From contig NZ_KB905370.1 in NCBI RefSeq assembly GCF_000378985.1, forward strand, positions 3,679,342 to 3,743,341: a DNA stretch of 64,000 nucleotides. The letters run 5' to 3'. Positions 1 through 9,295 of the stretch are shown here, piece after piece; position 1 is the first letter of the stretch, and the number at the start of each line of letters is the position of its first letter. The notes beneath the pieces were generated by a model. The model did not search any database. It saw only the letters and a list, made by a program, of their open reading frames with translations, and had not been told where the DNA came from. The position numbers were made by a program, and so were the translations under genes. The stretch is from Ensifer sp. BR816. GTDB taxonomy: Bacteria; Pseudomonadota; Alphaproteobacteria; Rhizobiales; Rhizobiaceae.

Positions 1-1
1 G

Positions 2-778
2 CTCGAGGCCGATGTGGTGACGCTGGCGCTCGAGGCCGATATCGACGCAATCGCCAAGGCGACCGGCAAGATCCCGGCCGACTGGAAGTCCCGCCTGGAC
101 AACAACAGCGCTCCCTATACGTCAACGATCGTCTTCCTGGTCCGCAAGGGCAACCCGAAGGGCATCAAGGACTGGGGTGACTTGACCCAGGACGGCATCC
201 AGGTCATCACGCCGAACCCGAAGACCTCGGGCGGCGCCCGCTGGAACTTCCTCGCCGCCTGGGCCTGGGCCCGCGCCGCCAATGGTGGCGACGACGCCAA
301 GGCGCAGCAATATGTGGCGCAACTCTTCAAGCACGTGCCGGTGCTGGATACCGGTGCGCGCGGCGCAACCACCACCTTCGTCCAGCGTGGCCTCGGCGAC
401 GTGCTGCTCGCCTGGGAGAACGAAGCCTATCTTTCGCTCGAAGAACTCGGCCCCGATAATTTCGAGATCGTCACGCCGTCGATTTCGATCAAGGCGGAAC
501 CGCCGGTGGCGCTCGTCGACGGCAATGTCGACGCGAAGGGTACGCGCAAGGTGGCGGAAGCCTATCTCGACTATCTCTACAGCGACGCCGGGCAGAAGAT
601 CGCCGCCAAGCACTACTACCGGCCGTTCAAGCCGGAGCTTGCCGACCCGAAGGACACGGCCCGCTTTGCCGATGTGAAACTCGTCACTATTGACGAATTC
701 GGCGGTTGGAAGGAAGCTCAGCCGAAATTCTTCGCCGACGGTGGGGTTTTCGACCAGATCTACAAGCCGGGACAATAA
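2..778 (+). CDS. Sulfate ABC transporter, periplasmic sulfate-binding protein (3' part)
   Basis: This is the C-terminal part (about 258 residues) of a periplasmic sulfate/thiosulfate-binding protein that delivers the anion to the CysTWA importer. The reading frame is open to the left window edge, so the start and signal peptide lie outside; family members are about 330-350 residues, so roughly 80 are missing. Visible family features include the ADWKSRLDNNSAPYTSTIVF segment, the RKGNPKGIKDWGDL and NPKTSGGARWNFLAAWAWA segments, and the C-terminal GQKIAAKHYYRP segment. It ends 6 bases before the first permease gene, so it is the first visible gene of a four-gene operon. Sulfate rather than another oxyanion is inferred from the whole operon. 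Confidence 0.93.
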   Translation, partial: LEADVVTLALEADIDAIAKATGKIPADWKSRLDNNSAPYTSTIVFLVRKGNPKGIKDWGDLTQDGIQVITPNPKTSGGARWNFLAAWAWARAANGGDDAKAQQYVAQLFKHVPVLDTGARGATTTFVQRGLGDVLLAWENEAYLSLEELGPDNFEIVTPSISIKAEPPVALVDGNVDAKGTRKVAEAYLDYLYSDAGQKIAAKHYYRPFKPELADPKDTARFADVKLVTIDEFGGWKEAQPKFFADGGVFDQIYKPGQ

Positions 779-784
779 CACCAC

Positions 785-1642
785 ATGGCCTTTCGCAGCA
801 GCACGCGATGGCGGTTTCGGCAGCCGAGTGTCATTCCGGGTTTCGGATTGGCGCTCGGCGTGACACTGACATGGCTTACCCTCATCGTCCTCATTCCCCT
901 CTCCGGCCTGATCTGGCGCTCAAGCGGCCTCGGCTGGTCCAATTTCATGTCGCTGGTCCTTGACGAGCGCACCGTCAATGCCTTGACGATCAGCTTCGGC
1001 ACGGCCTTCATCGCCGCGGTCGTCAACCTGTTCTTCGGCGTCGTCCTCGCCTGGGTGCTTGTGCGTTATCGGTTCCCGGGCAAGCGGGTGATCGACGCCA
1101 TGGTCGATCTGCCCTTCGCACTGCCGACGGCGGTTGCCGGCATTGCCTTGACGGCGCTCTATGCGCCGAACGGCTGGATAGGCTCGATCCTCGAACCGCT
1201 CGGCATCAAGATCGCCTTTACCCCGGCCGGCATCGTCGTGGCGCTCGTCTTCGTCGGCCTCCCCTTCGTCGTCCGCACGGTGCAACCGGTCATGGAGGAA
1301 ATCGACAAGGAGGTCGAAGAGGCCGCGGCAACGCTCGGCGCCAACCGCTACCAGACGATCAGCCGGGTGCTGCTGCCGGGGCTGCTTCCGGCCGGACTGA
1401 CGGGCTTTGCCCTTGCCTTTGCCCGCGGCGTCGGCGAATACGGCTCGGTGATCTTCATCGCCGGCAACCTGCCCTATGTCTCGGAAATCGCACCGCTGCT
1501 GATCATTATCCGTCTGGAGGAATTCAACTATCCCGCCGCGACCGCAATCGCCACGGTGATGCTGTTCCTCTCCTTCATCATGCTGCTGGTCATCAACAGC
1601 ATCCAATCCTGGAGCAGACGGAGATACAGCAATGGCGCTTGA
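785..1642 (+). CDS. cysT: Sulfate ABC transporter permease CysT
   Basis: Inner-membrane permease subunit of the sulfate/thiosulfate importer; 285 residues, the usual length of CysT (CysU). It has a cytoplasmic N-terminus, about six hydrophobic segments, and the EAA loop around residues 175-200 ([25 protein letters not shown]) that contacts the CysA ATPase. The segment [26 protein letters not shown] is typical of CysT. The gene follows the binding protein by 6 bases and overlaps the next permease gene by 11 bases, indicating translational coupling. No clear ribosome-binding site precedes the ATG, which also fits coupling to the upstream gene. Confidence 0.95.
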   Translation: MAFRSSTRWRFRQPSVIPGFGLALGVTLTWLTLIVLIPLSGLIWRSSGLGWSNFMSLVLDERTVNALTISFGTAFIAAVVNLFFGVVLAWVLVRYRFPGKRVIDAMVDLPFALPTAVAGIALTALYAPNGWIGSILEPLGIKIAFTPAGIVVALVFVGLPFVVRTVQPVMEEIDKEVEEAAATLGANRYQTISRVLLPGLLPAGLTGFALAFARGVGEYGSVIFIAGNLPYVSEIAPLLIIIRLEEFNYPAATAIATVMLFLSFIMLLVINSIQSWSRRRYSNGA

Positions 1643-2519
1643 TACCAGCTCGGCGCCGGCGGCGGCGCCATCCAAACTCGTCAAAGCGGCAACCTCGGAA
1701 ACGCGAATTGCGCGCCTGACCCTGATCGCCGTTGCGCTCGGATTCGTTGCCCTTTTCCTGCTCCTGCCACTAGCGACCGTCTTCATCGAAGCGTTTCGGA
1801 AAGGGCCGGTCGAGTTCGCGACCGCGCTCCGCGATCCCGAAACCTTTTCGGCCATCCGCCTGACGCTGATCGTCGCCGTGATCGCCGTGCCGCTGAACCT
1901 GGTCTTCGGGGTGGCCGCCGCCTGGGCCATCGCCAAGTTCGAGTTCAAGGGCAAGGCGTTCCTGACGACCCTGATAGACCTCCCCTTCTCCGTATCGCCG
2001 GTGATCTCGGGCCTGGTTTTTGTGCTGCTCTTCGGCGCCAACAGCGCCCTCGGCCCCTTCCTGCAGAAATACGGCATTCACATTCTCTTTGCCGTGCCCG
2101 GCCTGGTGCTTGCCACCGTCTTCGTGACCTTCCCGTTCGTCGCCCGCGAACTGATCCCGCTGATGCAGGAGCAGGGCACGAGCGACGAGGAGGCGGCGCT
2201 GTCGCTCGGGGCCACGGGCTGGCAGACCTTCTGGCATGTGACCCTGCCGAACATCAAATGGGGCCTGCTCTATGGCGTGCTCCTCTGCAACGCCCGGGCA
2301 ATGGGCGAGTTCGGCGCCGTGTCCGTCGTTTCCGGTCATATTCGCGGCCAAACGAACACGATGCCCCTGCAGGTCGAAATCCTCTATAATGAGTACAACT
2401 TCGTCGCGGCATTCGCAGTGGCGGCAGTCCTTGCGCTTCTGGCGCTGGTGACACTCGTCCTGAAGACGGCGCTTGAACTTCGCTACAGCGACGAGATCGC
2501 TGCCAGCCGTAGGCATTGA
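1632..2519 (+). CDS. cysW: Sulfate ABC transporter permease CysW
   Basis: Second inner-membrane permease of the sulfate importer, 295 residues, expected to pair with CysT in the membrane. The EAA loop is seen as [22 protein letters not shown] (about residues 180-200), and the [32 protein letters not shown] region is characteristic of CysW. The ATG overlaps the end of cysT by 11 bases and has a GGAG ribosome-binding site inside cysT. Six hydrophobic segments are visible. It lies 15 bases before cysA, so the four genes form one operon. Confidence 0.95.
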   Translation: MALDTSSAPAAAPSKLVKAATSETRIARLTLIAVALGFVALFLLLPLATVFIEAFRKGPVEFATALRDPETFSAIRLTLIVAVIAVPLNLVFGVAAAWAIAKFEFKGKAFLTTLIDLPFSVSPVISGLVFVLLFGANSALGPFLQKYGIHILFAVPGLVLATVFVTFPFVARELIPLMQEQGTSDEEAALSLGATGWQTFWHVTLPNIKWGLLYGVLLCNARAMGEFGAVSVVSGHIRGQTNTMPLQVEILYNEYNFVAAFAVAAVLALLALVTLVLKTALELRYSDEIAASRRH

Positions 2520-2534
2520 AAGGTCCAGACATTC

Positions 2535-3644
2535 ATGGAAGTCCGCGTCCAGAACATACGCAAGGAATTCGGCCGCTTTCCGGCGCTCGACGACGTCTCG
2601 CTCGACATCCGCTCCGGCGAGTTGATCGCGCTTCTCGGCCCGTCCGGCTCGGGCAAGACGACACTGCTCCGGCTCATCGCCGGGCTCGAAAGCCCGACCG
2701 AGGGCACGGTCTTCTTCGGCGCCGAGGACGCGTCGCGGAAGAGCGTGCAGCAGCGAAACATCGGTTTCGTCTTCCAGCACTACGCCCTCTTCCGGCACAT
2801 GACCGTGCTCGACAACGTCTCCTTCGGGCTCAAGGTTAGGCCATCCAGTCGGCGGCCGCCGGCCGCCGAGATCCGCCGCCGGGCCCTCGATCTCATCGAA
2901 CTGGTGCAGCTTTCCGGCCTGGAAAAGCGCTATCCGGCCCAGCTCTCGGGCGGCCAGCGGCAGCGCGTCGCGCTCGCGCGCGCCATGGCGGTGGAGCCGA
3001 ACGTGCTGCTGCTCGACGAGCCCTTCGGCGCACTCGACGCGCAGGTGCGCAAGGAACTGCGCAAGTGGCTCCGGGAAATTCACGACCGCACCGGCCACAC
3101 GACCGTCTTCGTCACCCATGACCAGGAAGAAGCGCTCGAACTCGCCGACCGCGTCGTGGTGATGAGCAAGGGCGCGATCGAGCAGGTCGGCACGCCCGAC
3201 GACATCTATGACCATCCGGTCTCGCCCTTCGTCTATGGGTTCATCGGCGAGTCGAACTGCCTGAACGTCACGCTTTCGAGCGGCGAGATCTGGTTCGAGG
3301 ACCGGCCGATCGGCCTGCGTGCCGCAAACGAGCCGGACGGGGCGGCAACCCTCTACTTCCGCCCGCATGACATCGAGCTGATCGACGGCTGTGGCGGCTG
3401 TCTCGCCGGCCTCGTCACGGCAAGCCGGCGCGTCGCCGGCACGCGGCATCTCGAACTGGATCTCGGCAAGACGCATCCTTCGGTCGAGATCGAGCTGCCG
3501 CCGGAGCGCGCCTCCTCGACCGACCACACCCGTGTCGCCTTCCGGCCGACCAAGTTTAAGCTGTTCCGCAAGGACGGCGACGTCGCAGCCATCCCGCGGC
3601 CGGTAGCATCACCCGCGGCCGAACTGGCACGCACCGGCACATGA
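2535..3644 (+). CDS. cysA: Sulfate ABC transporter ATP-binding protein CysA
   Basis: Cytoplasmic ATPase that powers sulfate import through CysT/CysW; 369 residues, a normal CysA length. The Walker A motif GPSGSGKTT (about residues 35-43), the signature [15 protein letters not shown], Walker [13 protein letters not shown] and the switch histidine in [16 protein letters not shown] are intact. A C-terminal regulatory (TOBE-like) domain runs from about residue 235. It is the last gene of the operon. The 190 bases that follow hold no recognisable gene or terminator hairpin. Confidence 0.96.
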   Translation: MEVRVQNIRKEFGRFPALDDVSLDIRSGELIALLGPSGSGKTTLLRLIAGLESPTEGTVFFGAEDASRKSVQQRNIGFVFQHYALFRHMTVLDNVSFGLKVRPSSRRPPAAEIRRRALDLIELVQLSGLEKRYPAQLSGGQRQRVALARAMAVEPNVLLLDEPFGALDAQVRKELRKWLREIHDRTGHTTVFVTHDQEEALELADRVVVMSKGAIEQVGTPDDIYDHPVSPFVYGFIGESNCLNVTLSSGEIWFEDRPIGLRAANEPDGAATLYFRPHDIELIDGCGGCLAGLVTASRRVAGTRHLELDLGKTHPSVEIELPPERASSTDHTRVAFRPTKFKLFRKDGDVAAIPRPVASPAAELARTGT

Positions 3645-3836
3645 ACCGTGCGGCGTGCCGCGTCACTGCAGCGCCGCAGGTCGCCGTAGTCCCCTGAGTT
3701 CCTGTATGCTTTGTCCATAAAGAACGCATGGAGGAGGCGGGTGGTCTCTGGCTCGGGTGTGAGGTTTGTTCTATCAGGGCGATTGCTTCGCCCGGAATGT
3801 TCCGTTCCGTGGCCCGTTTGCCATTGGAGCCGTCTC

Positions 3837-5201
3837 ATGACCGTGATCGAAGCACTCGTCCAATCACTCGGCGACGCCGTACTGACCGGAGACCAAATCG
3901 GCCAACGCTATCGCAGCGACGCCAGCCTGAGCGGACGCAGCCTGCCGAAAGCCGTCATTCGTCCGGCCAGCGTGGGCGATGTCGCCGCTGCCCTGAAGAT
4001 CTGCAATGAGTACCGCCAGAGCGTCGTACCGCAGGGCGGCATGACCGGTCTCGCGGGCGGCGCCAACCCGAATGCAGACGAGATCGTCATCTCGCTGGAA
4101 CGGATGACCGGCATCGAGGAGATCGACAGCGACGCCGCAACGATGACAGTGCTTGCCGGAACGCCGCTCGAAGTGGCGCAGCGCGCTGCCGAGGAGGCCG
4201 GGTTCCTGCTGCCGATCGACCTCGGCGCCCGCGGCTCTTGCCAGATCGGCGGCAATCTCGCCACCAATGCCGGCGGCATCCGGGTCATCCGCCACGGCGT
4301 GACGCGCGACAACGTTCTGGGCCTCGAGGCCGTGCTTGCGGATGGCACCGTGCTCTCGTCGCTGAACAAGATGGTCAAGAACAATACCGGCTACGACCTC
4401 CGGCAGTTCTTCATCGGATCGGAGGGCACGCTCGGCATCATCACCCGCGCGGTGCTGCGGCTCCGCCCGCTGCCCGCGGGTCGCCTGACGGCGCTCTGCG
4501 CCCTCGAAAGCTATGCATATGTCGTCGCACTGCTCAAGCGGGCGCAGCAACAGCTCCCGGGGCTGTCGGCCTATGAGACGATGTGGGAAGGCTACTTCGG
4601 CTTCAATTGTGCGGCGGAAGACCTCCGGTTCTTCGAGACGCTGCCCGCCTTCGCCGTCATCATCGAACAGGACACCCATGGGCGTGACGGCGAGCGCGAC
4701 GCGTTCGAGGCCTTCCTCGGCCAAGTGCTCGAAGACGGGTTGATCGGCGATGCGCTGATCGCACAGTCGGAAAAGGAAGCCGAGGCCTTTTGGCGCGTCC
4801 GTGAAGGTCACGCGCTCGACCGCCTGCCGTCGCTCGTCAATCTCGACGTCAGCCTGCCGATCGGCGCCATCGGCAATTTCGCCGATGAATGCGGCACCGC
4901 GCTGTGCGCGGCGTTTCCCGCCGCCCATGTCTCCTTCTTCGGCCATGTCGCCGACAGCAACCTGCACATCGCCTTCTCGGGGCCGGATGCCACTGCGGGG
5001 ATGCTGCATGAGGTCGACACCATCGTTTACGCCCTCGTCGGCCGCTACCGCGGTTCGATCTCTGCGGAACACGGCATCGGCATCTTGAAGCGCGACTTTC
5101 TCGACCGATCCCGCAGCCCGGCCGAGATCGAGGTGATGCGGCGCGTCAAGGCGGCGCTCGATCCGAATGGCATTCTCAACCCCGGCAAGGTGCTCGGCTG
5201 A
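3837..5201 (+). CDS. FAD-linked 2-hydroxyacid oxidase/dehydrogenase (GlcD/D2HGDH-like)
   Basis: A 454-residue flavoprotein of the FAD_binding_4 / FAD-oxidase_C family, which oxidises D-2-hydroxyacids such as glycolate, D-lactate or D-2-hydroxyglutarate. Seen in the sequence: the FAD-binding segment VVPQGGMTGLAGGA near residue 62, GSEGTLGIITRAVLRLRPLP near residue 200, the C-terminal metal/substrate segment FGHVADSNLHIAF, and SAEHGIGILKRDFL. An upstream in-frame ATG exists at 3711, but ATG 3837 has a TTGGAG ribosome-binding site at the right distance and begins the family homology, so it was chosen. It stands alone between the sulfate operon and a convergent toxin gene. The substrate cannot be told from sequence. 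Confidence 0.9.
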   Translation: MTVIEALVQSLGDAVLTGDQIGQRYRSDASLSGRSLPKAVIRPASVGDVAAALKICNEYRQSVVPQGGMTGLAGGANPNADEIVISLERMTGIEEIDSDAATMTVLAGTPLEVAQRAAEEAGFLLPIDLGARGSCQIGGNLATNAGGIRVIRHGVTRDNVLGLEAVLADGTVLSSLNKMVKNNTGYDLRQFFIGSEGTLGIITRAVLRLRPLPAGRLTALCALESYAYVVALLKRAQQQLPGLSAYETMWEGYFGFNCAAEDLRFFETLPAFAVIIEQDTHGRDGERDAFEAFLGQVLEDGLIGDALIAQSEKEAEAFWRVREGHALDRLPSLVNLDVSLPIGAIGNFADECGTALCAAFPAAHVSFFGHVADSNLHIAFSGPDATAGMLHEVDTIVYALVGRYRGSISAEHGIGILKRDFLDRSRSPAEIEVMRRVKAALDPNGILNPGKVLG

Positions 5202-5210
5202 ACACGAAAT

Positions 5211-5777
5211 TTAGAGCCAGGAGGCAGGCGATTTCGGCAGCCGGCCCTCGGGATCGATGACGTCGAGGCGCGGTTCGCCTTTGCCATTCCAGCGCCAGAG
5301 GGCAACACAGGTGCCGCCTGGCGACATGTGGGACGGATAAATCGCCCCATCGTAGCCGCGTTCGAACAGGTCCGCACGGGTCTTGTGCGTCTGCGGCACG
5401 AGGCCCTTGTCGAGTTCGTCGCGCCATTCGCAGCGATGAATCGACTCCTCGAGCCCGAGTTCGGCAAGAACAGTGCCATCCGTGAGATCCGCCAGCTTCG
5501 CGTCGCGAAGCTCGAGTTGGACGATCAGCGCCGGATGCTGCACGAAGCCCTGATTGTATTCCGCCCAGGCGGTCGAAAGCTCGCGCGCGGCATAGATGGC
5601 CGGCGTGCCGACCGGGTTCCATCGACCGCCGAAACGGGCAGCGCCCTCGCCGGACAGCGGCATATGCGCCCAGCGCGGCACGAAGGCGCGCCAGAGCGTC
5701 ACCGTCGCGGCCGACGCACTTTGCTCCAGGTTGGAGTGGGGTCCGGGCGGAGTACCGCTCACCCCTTTTCCTCGCAT
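5211..5777 (-). CDS. RES-domain toxin of a type II toxin-antitoxin pair
   Basis: A 188-residue RES-domain protein. Known members of this toxin family consume NAD+ (by degradation, or by ADP-ribosylating a target) and are neutralised by an Xre/MbcA/ParS-type antitoxin. The hallmark is FGGRWNPVGTPAIYAARELSTAWAE (about residues 48-72), with the conserved Arg, Tyr and Glu of the family, plus the C-terminal YDGAIYPSHMSPGG segment. The start codon shares its A with the antitoxin stop (TGATG), so the toxin is translationally coupled to, and made after, the antitoxin. It is convergent with the flavin oxidase gene. Chemistry on NAD+ is inferred from the family. Confidence 0.88.
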   Translation of the reverse strand: MRGKGVSGTPPGPHSNLEQSASAATVTLWRAFVPRWAHMPLSGEGAARFGGRWNPVGTPAIYAARELSTAWAEYNQGFVQHPALIVQLELRDAKLADLTDGTVLAELGLEESIHRCEWRDELDKGLVPQTHKTRADLFERGYDGAIYPSHMSPGGTCVALWRWNGKGEPRLDVIDPEGRLPKSPASWL

Positions 5778-6148
5778 CAGGCGTAGACGCCCGCGCGGAC
5801 GGCTTCGAGGTAGGAGAGAACCTTGTCGGCCTTGCCTTCGCCGACCAGATCGTAAGCCGTCTTGCCGGCCCAGCCGGGGATCGGCTGGTGCTTGAACCAG
5901 ATGACGGCGCGCGCCTCGTCGCCGGCCATTTCGGATGCCATGGCGAGGATGCGGACGACCTTGCTCAAGGCGCTGTCGACCTTTCTCGCGCCGGACTTTG
6001 CCGTCAGTGTGTTGCGAGCGACGCCAATCAACTTGGCGAGTTCGGCCAGCGTGACGCCGAGCCGGTCGGCGACAAGGCGCGCCGACAGGAACGGCGAGTG
6101 GTCATCGCCGAAGCGCGCCGCCGGAATCTGGAAATCGACAGCCATCAT
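5777..6148 (-). CDS. Xre/MbcA/ParS-type antitoxin
   Basis: A 123-residue antitoxin that should bind and block the RES toxin encoded immediately downstream and repress their shared promoter. The N-terminal two thirds contain a helix-turn-helix-like segment (LAELAKLIGVARNTL). The C-terminus carries the toxin-binding domain signature WFKHQPIPGWAGKTAYDL followed by a LVGEGKADKVLSYLE helix, which defines the family. Two adjacent ATG codons are possible starts and the Shine-Dalgarno match is poor. The stop codon overlaps the toxin start by one base. An inverted repeat just upstream is a candidate autoregulatory operator. Confidence 0.88.
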   Translation of the reverse strand: MMAVDFQIPAARFGDDHSPFLSARLVADRLGVTLAELAKLIGVARNTLTAKSGARKVDSALSKVVRILAMASEMAGDEARAVIWFKHQPIPGWAGKTAYDLVGEGKADKVLSYLEAVRAGVYA

Positions 6149-6158
6149 TACAATATTC

Positions 6159-6195
6159 GATCCTATTTTGATCAGTGCATTACTAATCTAGGATC
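6159..6195. promoter_or_regulatory. Inverted repeat upstream of the antitoxin gene (candidate operator)
   Basis: Perfect 7-base inverted repeat GATCCTA (6159-6165) and TAGGATC (6189-6195), centred about 30 bases upstream of the antitoxin start in an AT-richer patch. Antitoxins of this family often repress their own promoter, so this is a plausible operator; binding is not shown. Confidence 0.4.
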
Positions 6196-6241
6196 AGTTT
6201 CCGCTCGATTCAAGCACAATGCGCCTCCGGCCTTGAAAGCC

Positions 6242-7027
6242 TTAAGCCCGCCAGGACGGGTCGCGGCGCTCGAAGAAGGCGGAAACCCCTTCCCGCGCCT
6301 CGTCCGTCTCCCAGGTGTCGGCGAGTTGCTCGATTGTCGCGGCGATGACGGCATCGGTAATCGCGCTCCCGAGCGACCGTGCAAGCCGCTTGGCGCGACC
6401 GACCGCTCCCGGCGCCGCCGCCAGATAGCACGCGGCTTCCGATTCGACCGTGGCATCCAGGGTCGCGACGTCGACAACCGTCGACACGAGCCCGGCAGTC
6501 TTCGCCTCTTCGGCCCCGAAAATCCGCGCCGACATGAACAGCGGCCGCGCCCTTGCCTCGCCGATCCGGGCGACGACATAGGGGCTGATCGTCGCCGGGA
6601 TCAGCCCGAGGCGAGTTTCCGTCAGTCCGAATTTCGCACCGTGTTCCGCGATGACGGCATCGCACACGCTGATCAGCCCGACGCCGCCGCCGAAGGCGTT
6701 GCCGTGGACACGCGCGACCAGCGGTTTCGCCATCTCGTTCAGCGCCTTGAACATCATCGCCAGCCGCGTCGCCTCGGCGATCCGCGTCGGCCGGTCCGCG
6801 GAAAACTGCTGCCGCATCCACTCCAGGTCACCGCCCGCGCAGAAGCTCTTTCCTTCTGCCTCGAGAACGACCGCACGCACGGTCGCATCGGCGCCGAGTC
6901 GGCCCGCCACATCCGTGAGTTCGCCGATCATCAGGGCGGAGAGAGCGTTGTGCTTTTCCGGGCGGGCGAGCGTCAGCCGAACAATACCTCGTTCGTCGCT
7001 CGCATAACGGATCGTCGCGTAGGTCAT
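6242..7027 (-). CDS. Enoyl-CoA hydratase family, probable methylglutaconyl-CoA hydratase
   Basis: A 261-residue crotonase-fold protein. In the leucine pathway this family hydrates 3-methylglutaconyl-CoA to HMG-CoA. Seen: KSFCAGGDLEWMRQQF (oxyanion-hole region near residue 65), GNAFGGGVGLISVCD, and FGLTETRLGLIPATISPYV with the conserved Glu. The frame is open upstream, but ATG 7027 overlaps the stop of the HMG-CoA lyase gene by 4 bases (ATGA) and starts the family homology (MTYATIRYASDERG). It is the last gene of the leucine-degradation operon; the specific substrate is inferred from that context. The IS110 insertion upstream may reduce its expression. Confidence 0.9.
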   Translation of the reverse strand: MTYATIRYASDERGIVRLTLARPEKHNALSALMIGELTDVAGRLGADATVRAVVLEAEGKSFCAGGDLEWMRQQFSADRPTRIAEATRLAMMFKALNEMAKPLVARVHGNAFGGGVGLISVCDAVIAEHGAKFGLTETRLGLIPATISPYVVARIGEARARPLFMSARIFGAEEAKTAGLVSTVVDVATLDATVESEAACYLAAAPGAVGRAKRLARSLGSAITDAVIAATIEQLADTWETDEAREGVSAFFERRDPSWRA

Positions 7028-7893
7028 GCGGTACTCCTCAAGGACCGTGCGAAGGCGGCGGCTCGTTCGAGCCTGGCCGCATCCAGTCCTGTCGAAAAGC
7101 CTCGCTCCTGCAGAAAAGCGTTCACAGCGACCGTATCGACATTGCCGGCTGCGCCCGGCGCATAGGGGCATCCGCCAAGCCCGCCAGCCGACGCGTCGAA
7201 TACTCTGAGCCCCCGCTCTAGGGAGACGGCTATATTCTCGAGTGCGCGACCGGACGTATCGTGGAAATGGCCCGCGAGCTTCGATGCGGCAATCTCACCA
7301 AGCACCGCGTCCAGCATGGCGTCGACGGCTTCCGGCGCACCTCGCCCGATGGTGTCACCCAGGCTGATCTCATAGCAGCCGAGTTCGGAAAGCAGCCGTG
7401 CCACGCGGGCGGCATCCTGCGGCGCGATAGTCCCCTCATAGGGGCATTCGACGACGCAGCTCACATAGCCGCGCAGCGGAATGCGGTGATGGTGGCTTGC
7501 CTCCGCCACCGGCCGGAACCGCTCGATGCTTTCGGCGATCGAGCAGTTGATGTTCTTCCGGGAGAAGCTCTCGGAGGCGGAAGCGAAGATCGCCACCTCG
7601 TCGGCGCCACAGCCAAGGGCCGCCTCGAAGCCCTGCATGTTCGGCGCCAGCGCCGCATAGCGCGTGCCCTGGCGCCGCACGATCCCGGCCATCACCGCCG
7701 GCGCATCGGCCATCTGCGGCACCCAGCGCGGGCTGACGAAGCTCGTCACCTCGATCCGCTCGTAGCCGCAATCGGACAGCAGGTCGACAAGCTTGATCTT
7801 GTCGCCGGTATCGACGAGCCTCGCCTCGTTCTGAAGACCATCCCGCGGCGCCATCTCGACGATCGTCACATGCTCGCCTGCGAGCGACGTCAT
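7024..7893 (-). CDS. Hydroxymethylglutaryl-CoA lyase
   Basis: A 289-residue TIM-barrel enzyme splitting HMG-CoA into acetyl-CoA and acetoacetate, the last step of leucine breakdown. Seen: VEMAPRDGLQNEARLV at the N-terminus (metal and catalytic Arg/Asp), HFHDTSGRALEN with the metal histidines, and the lyase signature GGLGGCPYAPGAAGNVDT with the active-site cysteine. The ribosome-binding site AAGGGG lies about 8 bases before the ATG. The stop overlaps the start of the hydratase gene by 4 bases. An IS110 element begins 13-19 bases upstream, so the gene is now separated from its presumed operon promoter in front of the isovaleryl-CoA dehydrogenase gene. Confidence 0.95.
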   Translation of the reverse strand: MTSLAGEHVTIVEMAPRDGLQNEARLVDTGDKIKLVDLLSDCGYERIEVTSFVSPRWVPQMADAPAVMAGIVRRQGTRYAALAPNMQGFEAALGCGADEVAIFASASESFSRKNINCSIAESIERFRPVAEASHHHRIPLRGYVSCVVECPYEGTIAPQDAARVARLLSELGCYEISLGDTIGRGAPEAVDAMLDAVLGEIAASKLAGHFHDTSGRALENIAVSLERGLRVFDASAGGLGGCPYAPGAAGNVDTVAVNAFLQERGFSTGLDAARLERAAAFARSLRSTA

Positions 7894-7911
7894 TCGGCCT
7901 TACCCCTTTTC

Positions 7912-8116
7912 AACGTGCCATTGATTGCCGCAAGCTGTCGTGGCGCAGGTGAGATGGGTATGGCTGTCATTCGGCTGTCCTCGATGGCTCCGGCGGCTGC
8001 GCCGCCTGTCTCACCGCCTTGGTTCGACCGCTGATTGCTCGATGCCCGCGATGGCTAAGTAAGGCGATGTCGGCGATCCCGGGCCTGCGCCGGCTCCCAA
8101 CGATGCGAGGCACCCG
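7912..8116 (+). ncRNA. IS110 left end, candidate bridge-RNA region
   Basis: Non-coding 205 bases upstream of the transposase start. In IS110-group elements the region 5' of the transposase encodes the bridge RNA that pairs with target and donor DNA. This stretch is GC-rich and has short inverted segments such as GGCGGCTGCGCCGCC around 7991-8006 (upper part of a hairpin). The RNA boundaries and its loops were not resolved by eye, so the call rests on position and family knowledge. Confidence 0.45.
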
Positions 8117-9295
8117 ATGGAGGTATTTGTTGGAATAGACGTCGCAAAAGAGACCCACTGGGTCTGTGCGCTCGATCATGCGGCCCGCGTTCTTCTCAAC
8201 CGTGCCGTCGACAACGAACAGGCCGATATCGACGCCCTTGTCAGGGAACTGGTGGCCCTTGGCGACGACGTCGTGATCGGGCTCGACATCACCGGATCGC
8301 TGGCCCGCTTCCTCGAAGCGGTCCTGCTGGCCGAGGGCCTGCGTCTCGTCCACGTACCGGGCATCGCCGTCAACCGGGCCGGACACGGCTTTGCCGGCGG
8401 CGAGCGCAAGTCGGACCCACGCGATGCCCACACCATCGCCGATCTCGTCCGCACCCGGTCGCTGCGTCCGATCCTGCCCCACGACGAGACCGTCATCGCG
8501 CTTCGGCTGAAGGTCACGCGCCGACGCGAGATCACCGATGACCAGACACGCCGTATCTCCCGATTGCGCCAGCTCCTCGGCGCCATTCATCCCGGCCTGG
8601 AACGGCGCCTCGACCTGACCGGCAAGGGACCGCTCGTGCTCATCAGCCGCTATGTCACGCCGGGCGAGATCCGCTCTGCAGGCCACAAGAGGATCGTGGC
8701 CTACCTCAGGAAGACGCCGCATCTGCATGCGGCCGAAGCGCTTGCCCGGACCGCGCTCGAAGCCGCCCAGGGCCAGCGAACCGTCGTGCCGGGGGAGGCC
8801 GTCTTCGCCGACATGATCCGTGAGATCGCAGCCGAAGCGCTCGAGGCCCGCCAGATCCTTGCCCGCCTCGACAGGGATATCGAGGCTCTTCTCGACGACC
8901 ACCCTGATGGCGCCCTCATCCGTTCCCTGCCGGGGATGGGGGCGGTATTGACGGCGGAACTCATCGCCAACATCGGCACCATCGACAGGTTCCCCTCCGC
9001 CGACGCGCTGGCCAGCGCCGCCGGTCTGGCGCCTGTCATCCGACAATCCGGAATGTCCAGGAACTGGCGACGTGCCCATGGCGGCGACAAGGCCCTCAAA
9101 CGCGTCTTCTTCCAGAGCGCCTTCTGCGCCGTCTCCACAAGGGACCCACTGTCCAAGGCCTTCTATGACCGAAAGCGAAAAGAGGGAAAACACCACACCC
9201 AGGCCATCATCGCCCTGGCCAGACGGCGCATAACCGTCCTCTGGACCATGATCCGATCCAGACAGGCATTCGATCCCAACCGAAAAGCGGCTTGA
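8117..9295 (+). CDS. IS110-family transposase
   Basis: A 392-residue IS110 transposase. The N-terminal RuvC-like DEDD domain starts with VFVGIDVAKETHWV and continues with the GERKSDPRDAHTIADLVRTR segment holding the later acidic residues. The C-terminal transposase_20 region begins at IRSLPGMGAVLTAELIANIG and contains the ASAAGLAPVIRQSG segment with the conserved serine. The gene looks intact, without frameshift, so the element may be active. It is transcribed against the surrounding leucine operon. It differs from the IS110-type transposase at 40.7-41.9 kb, so the two are different elements. Confidence 0.93.
   Translation: MEVFVGIDVAKETHWVCALDHAARVLLNRAVDNEQADIDALVRELVALGDDVVIGLDITGSLARFLEAVLLAEGLRLVHVPGIAVNRAGHGFAGGERKSDPRDAHTIADLVRTRSLRPILPHDETVIALRLKVTRRREITDDQTRRISRLRQLLGAIHPGLERRLDLTGKGPLVLISRYVTPGEIRSAGHKRIVAYLRKTPHLHAAEALARTALEAAQGQRTVVPGEAVFADMIREIAAEALEARQILARLDRDIEALLDDHPDGALIRSLPGMGAVLTAELIANIGTIDRFPSADALASAAGLAPVIRQSGMSRNWRRAHGGDKALKRVFFQSAFCAVSTRDPLSKAFYDRKRKEGKHHTQAIIALARRRITVLWTMIRSRQAFDPNRKAA

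Noticed and set aside
920-3527. Very long minus-strand frames (385 and 585 codons) opposite the sulfate genes
   Set aside because: They lie antisense to cysT, cysW and cysA, are rich in Arg, Asp, Glu and His, show no family motif, and arise from GC-rich third positions of the real genes.
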